In this document: piece by piece, positions 8,835-16,822 of the stretch | Layout: every line of letters starts with the position of its first letter | Numbering within the stretch: the stretch's first letter is position 1 | Assembly (NCBI GenBank): GCA_964353875.1 | Contig: CAYGXU010000010.1 | Coordinates: 1 to 53,178, forward strand | Source: MGNI01 sp964353875 | GTDB taxonomy: Bacteria > Chloroflexota > Anaerolineae > Anaerolineales > E44-bin32 | Direction of reading: 5' to 3' | DNA: 53,178 bases | Notes under the pieces: model-generated | Seen by the model: only the letters and a program-made list of their open reading frames with translations | What the model was told of the DNA's origin: nothing | Database searches by the model: none | Made by a program: the position numbers and the translations under genes

Positions 8835-9630
8835 TATGCCAACCGAAGAGCCGCAGGGCATTTTGTGTTGTATTCTGGGCAATTAGATCATAATCGCAAT
8901 GGTGAATTTGTGATAGCTCCTTGGCAATGATCGCGACATGAGCGGGTTCATTCCGCTTCCCGCGATAAGGGTGGGGAGTTAGATAGGGAGCATCAGTCTC
9001 GATCAATAGATGGGAGAGCGGAAGTTGAGCAAACAACTTGCGTAAGGGATTCGCATTCTGAAAAGTGATTGGACCAGCAACACCCAGGTTGAACTCGAGA
9101 TCGATGGCTTCCAGTGCAGCATTTATATCGCCTGAGTAGGCATGGAGCACGCCTCTCTGATGTTTCCCACTTGCTTGGGCCGACCACGATCGGATGCCTT
9201 GGAGAATATCCTTCGTCGCCTGGCGATTATGGACAATCACCGGGAGATCTAATTCCGAGGCAATTTCAAGTTGAGATTTGAATGCTTGCTGTTGGCTATC
9301 TCTTGGAGAGAGATCCCGGTAATAATCCAAACCTATTTCTCCAATTGCTATGACCTTTTGCGATTTAGCCAGGGATAAAATTTCTTCTACCTTTTGAGGA
9401 TTCCATCCAGTCGTGTGGTGTGGATGAACGCCAACCGCAGCATATACGGAAGGGTAATCGTTTGCCAGGAGGATCGCTGCTCGGCTGGACTCTACATCGA
9501 TACCAGGCACAAGAATGTGTATGATACCAATGGCTTGCGCGCGTTCGATAACTTGCCTCCGATCGGAGGCAAATGCGTTCATCATCAGGTGACAATGGGT
9601 GTCAATAAGAGGAGATGGATTCATTCTCAT
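8806..9630 (-). CDS. TatD-family metal-dependent hydrolase (putative DNase)
   Basis: A 274-aa TIM-barrel hydrolase with the TatD metal ligands: THCHLM near the N-terminus, Glu in IGEIGLDYYRD, His in VIVHNRQA and HAYSGD, and the late ETDAPYLTPHPYRGKRNEP. Family members are 3'-5' DNases or D-aminoacyl-tRNA deacylase-like enzymes; the substrate here is not known. ATG 9630 overlaps the stop of the phosphohexomutase (ATGA), so the two are translationally coupled. At its end it runs 29 nt into the prenyl synthase. Confidence 0.93.
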   Translation of the reverse strand: MRMNPSPLIDTHCHLMMNAFASDRRQVIERAQAIGIIHILVPGIDVESSRAAILLANDYPSVYAAVGVHPHHTTGWNPQKVEEILSLAKSQKVIAIGEIGLDYYRDLSPRDSQQQAFKSQLEIASELDLPVIVHNRQATKDILQGIRSWSAQASGKHQRGVLHAYSGDINAALEAIDLEFNLGVAGPITFQNANPLRKLFAQLPLSHLLIETDAPYLTPHPYRGKRNEPAHVAIIAKELSQIHHCDYDLIAQNTTQNALRLFGWHNGTDINRLH

Positions 9631-11054
9631 TTAATACCAACAATATGCAGGCCATCCTCGAGGATATGTTTAACGAGTTCCTTTTCTGTTGTTTCACAAT
9701 AGACCCTGACGATAGGTTCTGTCCCGGAGAAACGGATTAGAAGCCAACCGCCATCCTCGAGACCGAATTTATATCCATCAAGTGTGTTAAGTCCAGTTAC
9801 ATTAAAACCACCGATCGTTTTTGGTTGTGCTTTTTGAATGCGGTTTTCATATTTCTGACGATCGCCAGGGGGCAATGGCGAATCGATACGATCATAATAA
9901 TGACGACCGACTTTCTCAAATAGGTGCTCAACCAATTGTGAGGGTTTCATCTGTAGCTGAACCATCATATCTAAGAGGTATAGGCTCGCCAAAATGCCGT
10001 CACGTTCCGGAACATGTCCATGGAAGGCGTATCCGCCAGACTCCTCTCCCCCGATAAGAGCATCCACCTCGCGCATTTTGGGAGCGACATATTTAAACCC
10101 TACACCGGTTTCGTAAACAGGGACATTATATTGTTTTCCCAATATATTGAGCATCGTAGTAGTAGATAGGGTTTTTACGATCGGTCCACGTTTGCCGCGT
10201 ACTTCTAGCATGTAGTAAGCCAGGAGAGCAAAGACGCGCAGTTGATCAACAAACTGGCCATTTTCGTCGCCAAGTCCCACTCGATCCGCGTCGCCATCGA
10301 AAATGATGAGCGCATCCGACTTATTCTTGACGCTTGCAGCAAGCCCGGCATCGATATTGGGAGGGATAGGTTCAGGGCGGGTCATCTCGGGGAAGATCGG
10401 ATTACGTTCGTTATGAATCTCAATAAATTTTGTTGATCCACCAGAAAGGATTTGTGGAAGCCAGCCTGCGCCGTTTCCCCACATGGAATCGACGGTAAGC
10501 AGAAAGCCAGTATTTCTTAGCGGCTCGATATCTATTAGACGATGTAGTTGGTTGATATAAGCTGGTGCTGGATCAAAGTAGGAGATTTGCCCGCCGGATA
10601 AAGCTTCTTTAAGATGGATGCGTGGGATCTTATCAGCATTGTCCGGGATATTTATTTCTATTTCCTTTAAGCCCTCTGGATCAATCGCGCCGCCGTGTTG
10701 ATCCCGTACTTTAAATCCATTATCGCTATATGGATTGTGCGAGGCGGTGATATTTACCGCGCCAATAGCGCTGTTTGCTACAACGGAATAGGAAATCGCT
10801 GGTGTAGGAGTGGGGCCATCGGTTAGTAAAATCTTGAAGCCATTACCCGCCAGCACCTCCGCAGCTACAATGGCAAAATCCTGCGAAGCAAAGCGTTTAT
10901 CATAACCAACAATAATGTTATGGTCTAGCCCATGGGTGGTTTGAAGATAGCGCGCAAAACCATAAGCACATCTGCGAACCGAGTCGAATGTAAACGTGTC
11001 CGCGATCCGTCCTCTCCAGCCGTCGGTGCCAAATACTATTTTGGGGTTGGCCAT
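9627..11054 (-). CDS. Phosphoglucomutase/phosphomannomutase family protein
   Basis: Alpha-D-phosphohexomutase of 475 aa. The phospho-serine loop is ITASHNPYSDNGFKV, the metal loop FDGDADRVG, the sugar loop GGEESGGYAF and the phosphate-binding loop IRFSGTEPIVRVYCE, so all four catalytic elements are present. The start is ATG 11054 (MANPKIVFGTDGWRG): GGAG lies 6 nt upstream and the FGTDGWRG signature sits at the normal N-terminal place; 44 further codons upstream look non-coding. Whether glucose, mannose or glucosamine phosphate is the substrate cannot be decided from sequence alone. First gene of the unit running to the SpoIIE-like phosphatase. Confidence 0.93.
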   Translation of the reverse strand: MANPKIVFGTDGWRGRIADTFTFDSVRRCAYGFARYLQTTHGLDHNIIVGYDKRFASQDFAIVAAEVLAGNGFKILLTDGPTPTPAISYSVVANSAIGAVNITASHNPYSDNGFKVRDQHGGAIDPEGLKEIEINIPDNADKIPRIHLKEALSGGQISYFDPAPAYINQLHRLIDIEPLRNTGFLLTVDSMWGNGAGWLPQILSGGSTKFIEIHNERNPIFPEMTRPEPIPPNIDAGLAASVKNKSDALIIFDGDADRVGLGDENGQFVDQLRVFALLAYYMLEVRGKRGPIVKTLSTTTMLNILGKQYNVPVYETGVGFKYVAPKMREVDALIGGEESGGYAFHGHVPERDGILASLYLLDMMVQLQMKPSQLVEHLFEKVGRHYYDRIDSPLPPGDRQKYENRIQKAQPKTIGGFNVTGLNTLDGYKFGLEDGGWLLIRFSGTEPIVRVYCETTEKELVKHILEDGLHIVGIK

Positions 11055-11511
11055 GAATACTCCAAAAGAATAATAAGATTGATGATTGGATTTCTTACGC
11101 AAAACACTAGTTGCCTTGCAGCGATCGGTTCTTATGGAATTTTCTAAGCCAATCCAAGCTGCGTACTTAAAATCTATTCGTGGCACCGAAGATCAGGGGT
11201 GCTCTTCGCTGGAAATTATACCGTAGAAGAGGGTGAGCTACTAGATTCGTTCTTCGGTGGGCAGTGTCCAGGCTCTCACTCAACGAAACCTGGACTATCA
11301 TGAGAGGTTTGCATTAGGAAGGATGATGATCTGTTGACATCATGGATGAACTTCGGGCCTATGCTTTTATAGGACCAACAAGACAATATAGGTTAGGGAA
11401 AGGAAAGAAAAGCGAAATGGCCATTTTTATATGCTTCAAGTTGTTCCATGAAATGGCTTTAAGTTCATGCCGAAAATCCTCCAAATTCCCATTAGGAATC
11501 GCAACCGTTTT
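11055..11511 (-). other. Non-coding gap between phosphohexomutase and the WD40 locus
   Basis: No supported gene. It holds the mutase leader with the TATAAT above and an inverted repeat GTCCAGG (11266-11272) / CCTGGAC (11289-11295) with a 16-nt loop and no T-tract, of unknown role. Confidence 0.5.
11215..11220 (-). promoter_or_regulatory. Possible -10 of the phosphohexomutase unit
   Basis: A perfect TATAAT reads on the minus strand at 11220-11215, about 160 nt before the mutase start. No good -35 and no TG extension are seen, so this is a tentative call. Confidence 0.35.
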
Positions 11512-12504
11512 TCAGAGCGTCGCTGTTTGTATTGCGCCAATGTCCCAAAACACGATCGTCCCATCCCAGGAGGACGAGATCAGGGTATTGCCATCAAACG
11601 AAAAGTAAAGGGAGCTCACGAATGCATTATGACCTTCGAGTGAGCAGATCGGTTCCATGGTTTCCGTATCCCAGAGGATGATCTCTTCATAAGATGCGGA
11701 AGCCAATATCGAGCCATCCGGAGAGAATGCGACCTGGGAAATCTCCTCTGAAGTTGATCGTTGAAAAAGCGGTTCTCCGCTGACCACATCCCAGAGAATG
11801 AGGTTCTTATCCAACCCACCTGATGCGAGGAATGAATCATCTGATGAGAAAGCGAGACTATTGATCTTGGCGTGATGGCCTGCAAGGGTGTGAAGCTGAT
11901 CGCCGGAAACGAGGTCCCATAGAATGATCCTTCCATCTGATGTAGCTCCGGCCAAGAGTGTCGCATCCGGAGAAAACGCCAGGAATTCGGTATGTTCGTA
12001 AGGAAGCGAATTAATCGGATCCGGATCTCTCCAATCCCAGTCGGTCCAATCCCTCAAAATGAGATGGGTGATATGATTTGTCATATAGCCATACTCAGGA
12101 TCTAGTGCTAGCAATCTTCCATTGGGTGTAAAAGCCATACCATAAGAATGCATGCCAGGGATAAATTTACCCGACTTACCTAAGTTGACATCTAATATCG
12201 CGAGATCGATTCCGCAGCCGCCAAGAGGGACGGCCATGGAGCTTCCATCCGGAGAGCGAACGACTTCCCCAATAGCGGAAATGCAGGAGGAAAGTTGAAA
12301 AATCTCGTCTCGCATGTATTGGATCGCGTACATCGAGGCGGGGACTTTATAGATGGAGAGCTTCATCCCAAGACCATATTCAGCCCTTATTAGGCTCGTG
12401 AAGGCAAGGATCATCCCTTGTGAGGTGGAGGCGATACTAACGTCTTCGACAGAGGGGATTTTCCAAAATGCGCCGTTCCTGCCCGCTGATGACATCCCAT
12501 ACAA
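11512..12504 (-). CDS. WD40 lipoprotein, third fragment (second propeller)
   Basis: C-terminal part of a broken WD40 gene. It contains seven WD40-like blades, with cores RSPDGSSMA, FTPNGRLLA, FSPDATLLAGA, FSSDDSFLASG, FSPDGSILASA and FSFDGNTLISS plus a degenerate first one, and WD endings such as IILWDLVSG and LILWDVVSG. That is one whole propeller. True coding resumes at about 12455: upstream of that, this frame is a shadow of fragment two. Removing one base from the C4 run (G4 on the plus strand, 12454-12457) joins the two fragments as ILENP-SVEDVSIAS. If the lesion is real, this part is probably not translated. Confidence 0.75.
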   Translation of the reverse strand: MYGMSSAGRNGAFWKIPSVEDVSIASTSQGMILAFTSLIRAEYGLGMKLSIYKVPASMYAIQYMRDEIFQLSSCISAIGEVVRSPDGSSMAVPLGGCGIDLAILDVNLGKSGKFIPGMHSYGMAFTPNGRLLALDPEYGYMTNHITHLILRDWTDWDWRDPDPINSLPYEHTEFLAFSPDATLLAGATSDGRIILWDLVSGDQLHTLAGHHAKINSLAFSSDDSFLASGGLDKNLILWDVVSGEPLFQRSTSEEISQVAFSPDGSILASASYEEIILWDTETMEPICSLEGHNAFVSSLYFSFDGNTLISSSWDGTIVFWDIGAIQTATL

Positions 12505-13216
12505 TCAGGGGCTTATTTGCCGATTGATACGAACCCACATAAGCTGCATATAAGGCGGCGCCATTGGCAGAGAAGGCCAGGCCGCTGACTTCATTTTCCG
12601 TTTCATATTCCATAGGATCATGCAACCATTGTCTCTTTTTGATATCCCATAGGTGAATTGCACCAGAATGAGTTCCTATGGCGAAACTCCTTCCATCTGA
12701 TGAGAAGGCCATTTTATTGACATCACGATCATCAATATCATCGAAAATATGAAGCTGCTTCCCATTCGACCAATCCCATAAAGTAATCCTATTATTCATC
12801 GCTGCCAGCACGGAACCATCCGGGGAAAATGCCAAAGAGGACACAGCGTACCCTGAACCTGGAGTCTTGAGTGTTTTAATCCTATCTCGACTGGACATAT
12901 CGATAAGCATTATTTCCGTAGTACCAATGGCCATGAGAGAACCATCCGGCGAAAAAGCGATGGCGCATATGCTGACGTTTTCATCGACAAGCGTTTCACT
13001 CTGTTCCCCAACTCTGACATCCCAAAGAATCGCTCGGCCATCATTGGCAACTGTCGCCAATGATGTGCCTTCGGGCGAAAAGGCCACATCCCAATATGGT
13101 TGTCCACTCAATGTCAATAATCGATCTCCGCCCTCTGCATCCCATAGGATCACAGTCCCGTCTTCGAGAAGTGAGACCACATATGTTCCATCTGGAGAAA
13201 ATTCAGCTTTTTTCAC
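12437..13216 (-). CDS. WD40 lipoprotein, middle fragment (blades 2-7)
   Basis: Six WD40 blades (FSPDGTYVVS, FSPEGTSLAT, FSPDGSLMAI, FSPDGSVLAA, FSSDGRSFAI, FSANGAALYA) with endings ILWDAEGG, ILWDVRVG, LIDMSSRD, LWDWSNGK, LWDIKKRQ, VWDVISGQ. It opens at a GTG that overlaps the stop of the previous fragment (GTGA), which could be read as a translationally coupled start. However, adding one G to the GG before TGA restores SGFTKGR-VKKAEFSPDG, a normal WD40 loop, so a frameshift is the better explanation. It ends in an out-of-frame tail LCRRR after the second lesion. Confidence 0.75.
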   Translation of the reverse strand: MKKAEFSPDGTYVVSLLEDGTVILWDAEGGDRLLTLSGQPYWDVAFSPEGTSLATVANDGRAILWDVRVGEQSETLVDENVSICAIAFSPDGSLMAIGTTEIMLIDMSSRDRIKTLKTPGSGYAVSSLAFSPDGSVLAAMNNRITLWDWSNGKQLHIFDDIDDRDVNKMAFSSDGRSFAIGTHSGAIHLWDIKKRQWLHDPMEYETENEVSGLAFSANGAALYAAYVGSYQSANKPLIVWDVISGQERRILENPLCRRR

Positions 13217-13677
13217 CGGCCTTTAGTAAAGCCGGACCATATTTCCCTGAATGTATTTGACTGAAGGAGTTGTACCCCGATTGAACTGGCGATCGCCAAC
13301 CGGTCACCTGAGGGGGATATGGCCAGGCTATAAAATTCGCCTTTGCTAAGGCGCATTCGAAAGGCCGGGTCGTTTGTCTGCCCATAATAAACACGCGAGG
13401 CCGACATGGGAGTAGAGGTGGGCACAGGCGTCGCAGTGGGGGTTGATGTACTTGTCGGCTCGCTGTTATCGTGCATATCGTCAGGGGTTGAACTGGGAGA
13501 TGATATCGGAACGAAAAATATGGGCGATATCATTGGAATAGGGGAGGCTCCAATTTGGCTAGGGATGCCAGTTACGATCACCTCCGTTGGGGTGCTCTTA
13601 CAGGCGACTATAAAGATGATAGTGAGGAGGATTGCGATTATCACAACAATGCCTTGAAAGAACCAGCTATTCTTCAT
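13213..13677 (-). CDS. WD40 lipoprotein, N-terminal fragment (signal, linker, blade 1)
   Basis: Starts MKNSWFFQGIVVIIAILLTIIFIVAC, a lipoprotein-type signal with Cys at the end of the hydrophobic stretch (IVAC), so the product should be anchored outside the membrane. A Ser/Thr/Pro-rich linker (SSPSSTPDD, PTSTSTPTATPVPTSTP) follows, then one WD40 blade (LAISPSGDRLAIASSIGVQLL). Stops at TGA 13215-13213 inside what should be the loop to blade 2. Start ATG 13677 has AAGG upstream. With fragments two and three it makes a 721-residue protein of 14 blades, that is two seven-bladed propellers. Confidence 0.75.
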   Translation of the reverse strand: MKNSWFFQGIVVIIAILLTIIFIVACKSTPTEVIVTGIPSQIGASPIPMISPIFFVPISSPSSTPDDMHDNSEPTSTSTPTATPVPTSTPMSASRVYYGQTNDPAFRMRLSKGEFYSLAISPSGDRLAIASSIGVQLLQSNTFREIWSGFTKGR

Positions 13678-14142
13678 ATGGATACCTTTTCAAAAAAAAC
13701 AAGCGTCCTCTCAGCCTTTTCTATGCATGCTCATATCATCATGAAAAGTTTGGTGCCCATCTCTTCAGATGCAGGGTATGCGAATGTTATTCTGTGCTGC
13801 ATCCCATAATAGCCTTTCGTTGTTTCGCCCATTTTGCAGACATGTAGCAGTCCTGCAAAAAAGCAAAAAGCCTTTCTATTCGTATGCACCCGAAACGGAT
13901 TCGGCACGAAATTGCATCATTTGCTCTGTCATTTACCTATTATTTGAAGTTCGTAATGAGTAATTTGGTTGCAAGAGTCCAGCCAACTGAAAACATCACT
14001 CGGTAAAAGGCTGGGGCAGAGACCTGCAGTTCATTCCGATGATAGCAGCAGGCTTCAGAGACCATTGAGGATGAATGCCATCTGAGGAAGCTCATTACGA
14101 TCACCCCCTCCCTTCGCATAAAACACTCGCCTTTGAACTGAT
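13678..14142. other. Divergent non-coding region between WD40 lipoprotein and rpsF
   Basis: No supported gene. It carries a perfect 8-bp inverted repeat TTTTGCAG (13832-13839) / CTGCAAAA (13853-13860) with a 13-nt spacer, and presumably the promoter of the WD40 gene, which was not recognised. Confidence 0.5.
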
Positions 14143-14171
14143 TTGCCAAATGATCGAGATCGTGATAAACT
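14143..14171 (+). promoter_or_regulatory. Promoter of rpsF-ssb-rpsR
   Basis: TTGCCA (14143-14148), 17-nt spacer, TAAACT (14166-14171) preceded by TGA, an extended -10. Predicted transcript start near 14178, leaving a leader of about 92 nt. Confidence 0.6.
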
Positions 14172-14177
14172 ACCCTG

Positions 14178-14269
14178 GTTGCCGTGCTATACGAAAGCAC
14201 GCTTTCCGTCCTTGTCGAAGGTCGCTCGGCTTAAAGATGAGGGCAATCCCGAGGAAAGGAGAATCGCCT
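14178..14269 (+). promoter_or_regulatory. rpsF leader with hairpin, possible S6:S18 autoregulatory site
   Basis: The leader contains a hairpin CGTGCT (14183-14188) / AGCACG (14196-14201) with CCG elements on both sides (14182-14184 and near 14206). In many bacteria the S6:S18 complex represses its operon by binding a hairpin with a conserved CCG in the rpsF leader. That this is such a site is inference only. Confidence 0.35.
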
Positions 14270-14563
14270 ATGCGCAACTACGAGTTGGCATATATTGCTG
14301 ACCCAGAGTTAGATACTCAAGCGCTTAAAGCTTTAGAAGAGAAAGTACAAGAGTGGATCGAAGCAGTTGGAGGAAAAGTCCTCAAAATCGATCGTTGGGG
14401 AAAGCGTCGTTTTGCCTACATGCTTCGAAAGCGGAATGAAGGATACTATCTCTTCTACCAGTTCCAAATACCCACACAGGCCGGTAAAGAGATTGAGCGT
14501 AACTTGCGTCTGAATGAACAGGTTTTACGTTACATGATAACGGTTAATGAATTCGCCGAGTAA
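14270..14563 (+). CDS. rpsF: 30S ribosomal protein S6
   Basis: S6 binds 16S rRNA with S18 in the small-subunit platform. The 97-aa product starts MRNYELAYIADPEL, the standard S6 opening, and contains KIDRWGKRRFAYMLRKRNEGYYLFYQF. ATG 14270 is preceded by AAAGGAG about 9 nt upstream; the open frame continues upstream but has no S6-like sequence. It leads the usual rpsF-ssb-rpsR order, 36 nt before ssb. Confidence 0.97.
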   Translation: MRNYELAYIADPELDTQALKALEEKVQEWIEAVGGKVLKIDRWGKRRFAYMLRKRNEGYYLFYQFQIPTQAGKEIERNLRLNEQVLRYMITVNEFAE

Positions 14564-14599
14564 CATTCTTCGTAAGGGGGAAGGGAAAAGGAGTGGGGT

Positions 14600-14995
14600 A
14601 TGAGCCGCGGTTTGAATAAGGTGATGATCATTGGACATTTAGGCCGCGATCCGGAGATGCGTTATACGCCTTCAGGACGACCGGTCACAACCTTCAGTGT
14701 GGCAACGGCTCGTTCATGGCAATCCGCTGACGGTGAGCGACATGAAGAAACAGAGTGGTTTAATATCGTTGCGTGGGGCAGTCTGGCTGAGATATGCAAT
14801 CAATACCTTCGAAAAGGCCAGCAAGTTTACATCGAGGGGCGATTGCATACGCGTCGATGGGACGACACCGAAGGTCGGAAACACTTTGCCACTGAGTTGG
14901 TAGCAAGGGAGATGATTATTCTTGGTGAAGCACGCGAAGCTGCAGAAGCATCTTACGCCAATACTCACGATGAAGAGGATTCCTATCCATTCTAA
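14600..14995 (+). CDS. ssb: Single-stranded DNA-binding protein
   Basis: OB-fold protein protecting single-stranded DNA in replication and repair; 131 aa. Begins SRGLNKVMIIGHLGRDPEMRYTPSGRPVTTFSVA and carries the core WFNIVAWGSLAEICNQYLRKGQQVYIEGRL. The acidic C-terminal tail ends DEEDSYPF, close to the DDDIPF tip that recruits partner proteins. RBS GGAG lies just upstream. The gene stands between rpsF and rpsR as in most bacteria. Confidence 0.97.
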   Translation: MSRGLNKVMIIGHLGRDPEMRYTPSGRPVTTFSVATARSWQSADGERHEETEWFNIVAWGSLAEICNQYLRKGQQVYIEGRLHTRRWDDTEGRKHFATELVAREMIILGEAREAAEASYANTHDEEDSYPF

Positions 14996-15043
14996 AATTA
15001 TGACCCTTGGCCACAAAATATAAAGCAAGGAGAGAAGTTCTTG

Positions 15044-15334
15044 ATGGAAGAAGAAAACAACGATTATGAGGTGGATTCATCTGAACCCGGACAGCGGGGA
15101 CCAAGACGACGCTTTATTCGAAAACCACGTATTTGTCAGTTTTGCGCGGGTAAAGACCTGGTAATCGATTACAAACAGGTCGAACTATTAAAGCGTTATG
15201 TAACTGAAGAAGGGAAAATCCGTCCCCGCCGTGAGACTGGGGCTTGTGCAAGACATCAACGAAGGGTTGCCCGAGCGATAAAACGGGCTCGACATATGGC
15301 TTTCTTGCCATTCAAACTTGACCGGATGAGGTGA
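15044..15334 (+). CDS. rpsR: 30S ribosomal protein S18, zinc-ribbon type
   Basis: S18, 96 aa, partner of S6. Core IDYKQVELLKRYVTEEGKIRPRRETG and QRRVARAIKRARHMAFLPF. It keeps CQFC and CARH, which look like the four ligands of the zinc-binding (C+) form of S18. The N-terminal 25 residues are an acidic extension. ATG 15044 is used; a TTG directly before it (15041) is possible, and AAGGAG lies 8-11 nt upstream. Third gene of the operon. Confidence 0.96.
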   Translation: MEEENNDYEVDSSEPGQRGPRRRFIRKPRICQFCAGKDLVIDYKQVELLKRYVTEEGKIRPRRETGACARHQRRVARAIKRARHMAFLPFKLDRMR

Positions 15335-15406
15335 GGAATCCCTCGACTGTCCGCCTGGTTCTCATTTTTTTTCGCCATCTTTAACTTAAGTCGAGGAGCA
15401 TGCTGA

Positions 15407-16618
15407 ATGGCAAAACAGCGATCCGTACCTCGTATGACAAAGAAGCATCTTGCTCGCGCTCAGCGTGAACAAATTCAACGTCGCTGGATCCTCATCAGCA
15501 CGATTGTTACTTTTGGGATCGCTCTTGGGTTTATTGCATACGGTATCTATGATACACGTTTCACGCCTGTCGCGAAGGTGAATAGGGCGGTGATCTCTGC
15601 GAATGATTTTCGAAGCCGGGTGCGCTTAGATGAAGCGATCACTGTAAGTCAGCAGAGTAGCGCGGATCTTGCCCTTAGTGCCTTAGAGAATAGGCAGATC
15701 ACAGCCGATAATGCTTTAAATGATTTAATCGACGAAGAGCTCATCCGTCAAGAACTCGTGAAACGTGGTGTAATCATCTCGGAAGAGGACGTAGAGCGCA
15801 CCATGGGTGAATCATTCGGATATTTTTCTGATGGAACGCCAACACCCTTTCCGTCTTCCACTCCCGCTCCTACTTTCACTCCCGATCCCACTTTAATCGC
15901 ATTGGCTTCGATCACTCCAACGGTGACCGAAGGGCCAAGCCCTACACCATCGCCAACATTTACACCGGGACCCAGCCCAACCATAACCCCCACGAGAACC
16001 CCGTATCCGACACCGACTTTGGTCACCGAAGAGGGTTATCAAATCGCCTTTCAAGATACGGTCGATCGGTTCTCTCAAATCAATGGCGTTACGGAAGAAG
16101 GTGTGAGAGCCTGGTTCCGCGCAGCTACTAATCGTGAAAAACTTCAAGGATTCTTTGAAGACGAGATTCCAAAGGAGCAAGAATTTGTTCATGCCCGTCA
16201 TATTCTGGTTGAGGATGAGGTAACTGCTCAAGAAGTCCTAAGGCTTTTAGAAGCGGGACAAGCCTGGGAGGATTTGGCTCTAGAATTCTCTACTGATGAA
16301 AGCAACAAGGCTCAGGGTGGTGATTTAGATTGGTTTCCACGTGGACAAATGATACAGGAGTTTGAGACAGCCGCTTTCAATGCACAAGTTGGAGAGACAG
16401 TCGGTCCTGTAGAGTCCAGTTTCGGATGGCACTTGATCCAGGTGCTGGGGAAAGAGACAAGAGCGCTAAGTTATTATGAATTATACAGTCTGGCTGCGAA
16501 AGCCTTCAATGAGTGGCTCACTCAAGCGCGCGCAAGCGCAGTGATCGAAAAGGATCTAGATCTGGTTGAAAAAATGCCGCCCCTTCCGAATTTAATAAAA
16601 TTATTCCAAACGCCTTAA
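15407..16618 (+). CDS. Membrane-anchored parvulin-type peptidyl-prolyl isomerase
   Basis: Extracytoplasmic folding factor of the SurA/PrsA kind, 403 aa. A basic N-terminus is followed by one membrane helix (about 26-47), a SurA-like helical part including ALNDLIDEELIRQELVKRGV, a Thr/Pro-rich insert (about 143-205), and a rotamase domain (about 260-360) with HARHILVEDE, LALEFSTDESNKAQGGDLDWFPRGQM and FGWHLIQVLG. The Thr/Pro insert in the middle of the chaperone arm is unusual and resembles linkers in other secreted proteins of this window. Start ATG 15407 follows GAGGA. Terminator at 16696. Confidence 0.9.
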   Translation: MAKQRSVPRMTKKHLARAQREQIQRRWILISTIVTFGIALGFIAYGIYDTRFTPVAKVNRAVISANDFRSRVRLDEAITVSQQSSADLALSALENRQITADNALNDLIDEELIRQELVKRGVIISEEDVERTMGESFGYFSDGTPTPFPSSTPAPTFTPDPTLIALASITPTVTEGPSPTPSPTFTPGPSPTITPTRTPYPTPTLVTEEGYQIAFQDTVDRFSQINGVTEEGVRAWFRAATNREKLQGFFEDEIPKEQEFVHARHILVEDEVTAQEVLRLLEAGQAWEDLALEFSTDESNKAQGGDLDWFPRGQMIQEFETAAFNAQVGETVGPVESSFGWHLIQVLGKETRALSYYELYSLAAKAFNEWLTQARASAVIEKDLDLVEKMPPLPNLIKLFQTP

Positions 16619-16695
16619 GTAACATAAGTGATGCAAGGGTGGTGGAATTTACAGCCGCACAGACAAATTCAAAACACTTAATAAATAATGATCAT

Positions 16696-16733
16696 TTACG
16701 GGAAGATGAACATACTTCCCGTAATTTTATTTT
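16696..16733 (+). terminator. Rho-independent terminator after the parvulin gene
   Basis: Perfect 10-bp stem TTACGGGAAG (16696-16705) / CTTCCCGTAA (16715-16724), 9-nt loop, followed by TTTTATTTT. Confidence 0.92.
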
Positions 16734-16777
16734 CGATGGCTTTATTTAAGTGGATATCTTTTTTCATTAAGACCCTC

Positions 16778-16806
16778 TTGATAGTTGCACCGGCTATGAA
16801 TATACT
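16778..16806 (+). promoter_or_regulatory. Promoter of rel
   Basis: TTGATA (16778-16783), exactly 17 nt, then TATACT (16801-16806). The expected transcript start is near 16813, only about 10 nt before ATG 16823, so the leader is very short and lacks a strong Shine-Dalgarno. Confidence 0.75.
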
Positions 16807-16822
16807 GGATGATGGCTGAAAG

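Larger units (their letters stand above)
11512..13677 (-). pseudogene. Double-propeller WD40 lipoprotein gene interrupted by two single-base frameshifts
   Basis: Overall view of the three fragments. Lesion one (about 13216) needs one extra G, lesion two (12454-12457) one fewer C; both lie in short homopolymers. No other stop breaks the frame. Either a recent pseudogene or consensus errors in a draft assembly. Confidence 0.7.

Noticed and set aside
13200..13216. A-AAA-AAG-like slippery heptamer near the first WD40 frameshift
   Set aside because: The stop TGA of the upstream frame comes before the A-run, so a -1 slip there could not join the frames; a missing G explains the break better.
12867..13226. 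Plus-strand frame opposite the WD40 fragments
   Set aside because: Shadow of the WD40 repeats; repetitive composition only.
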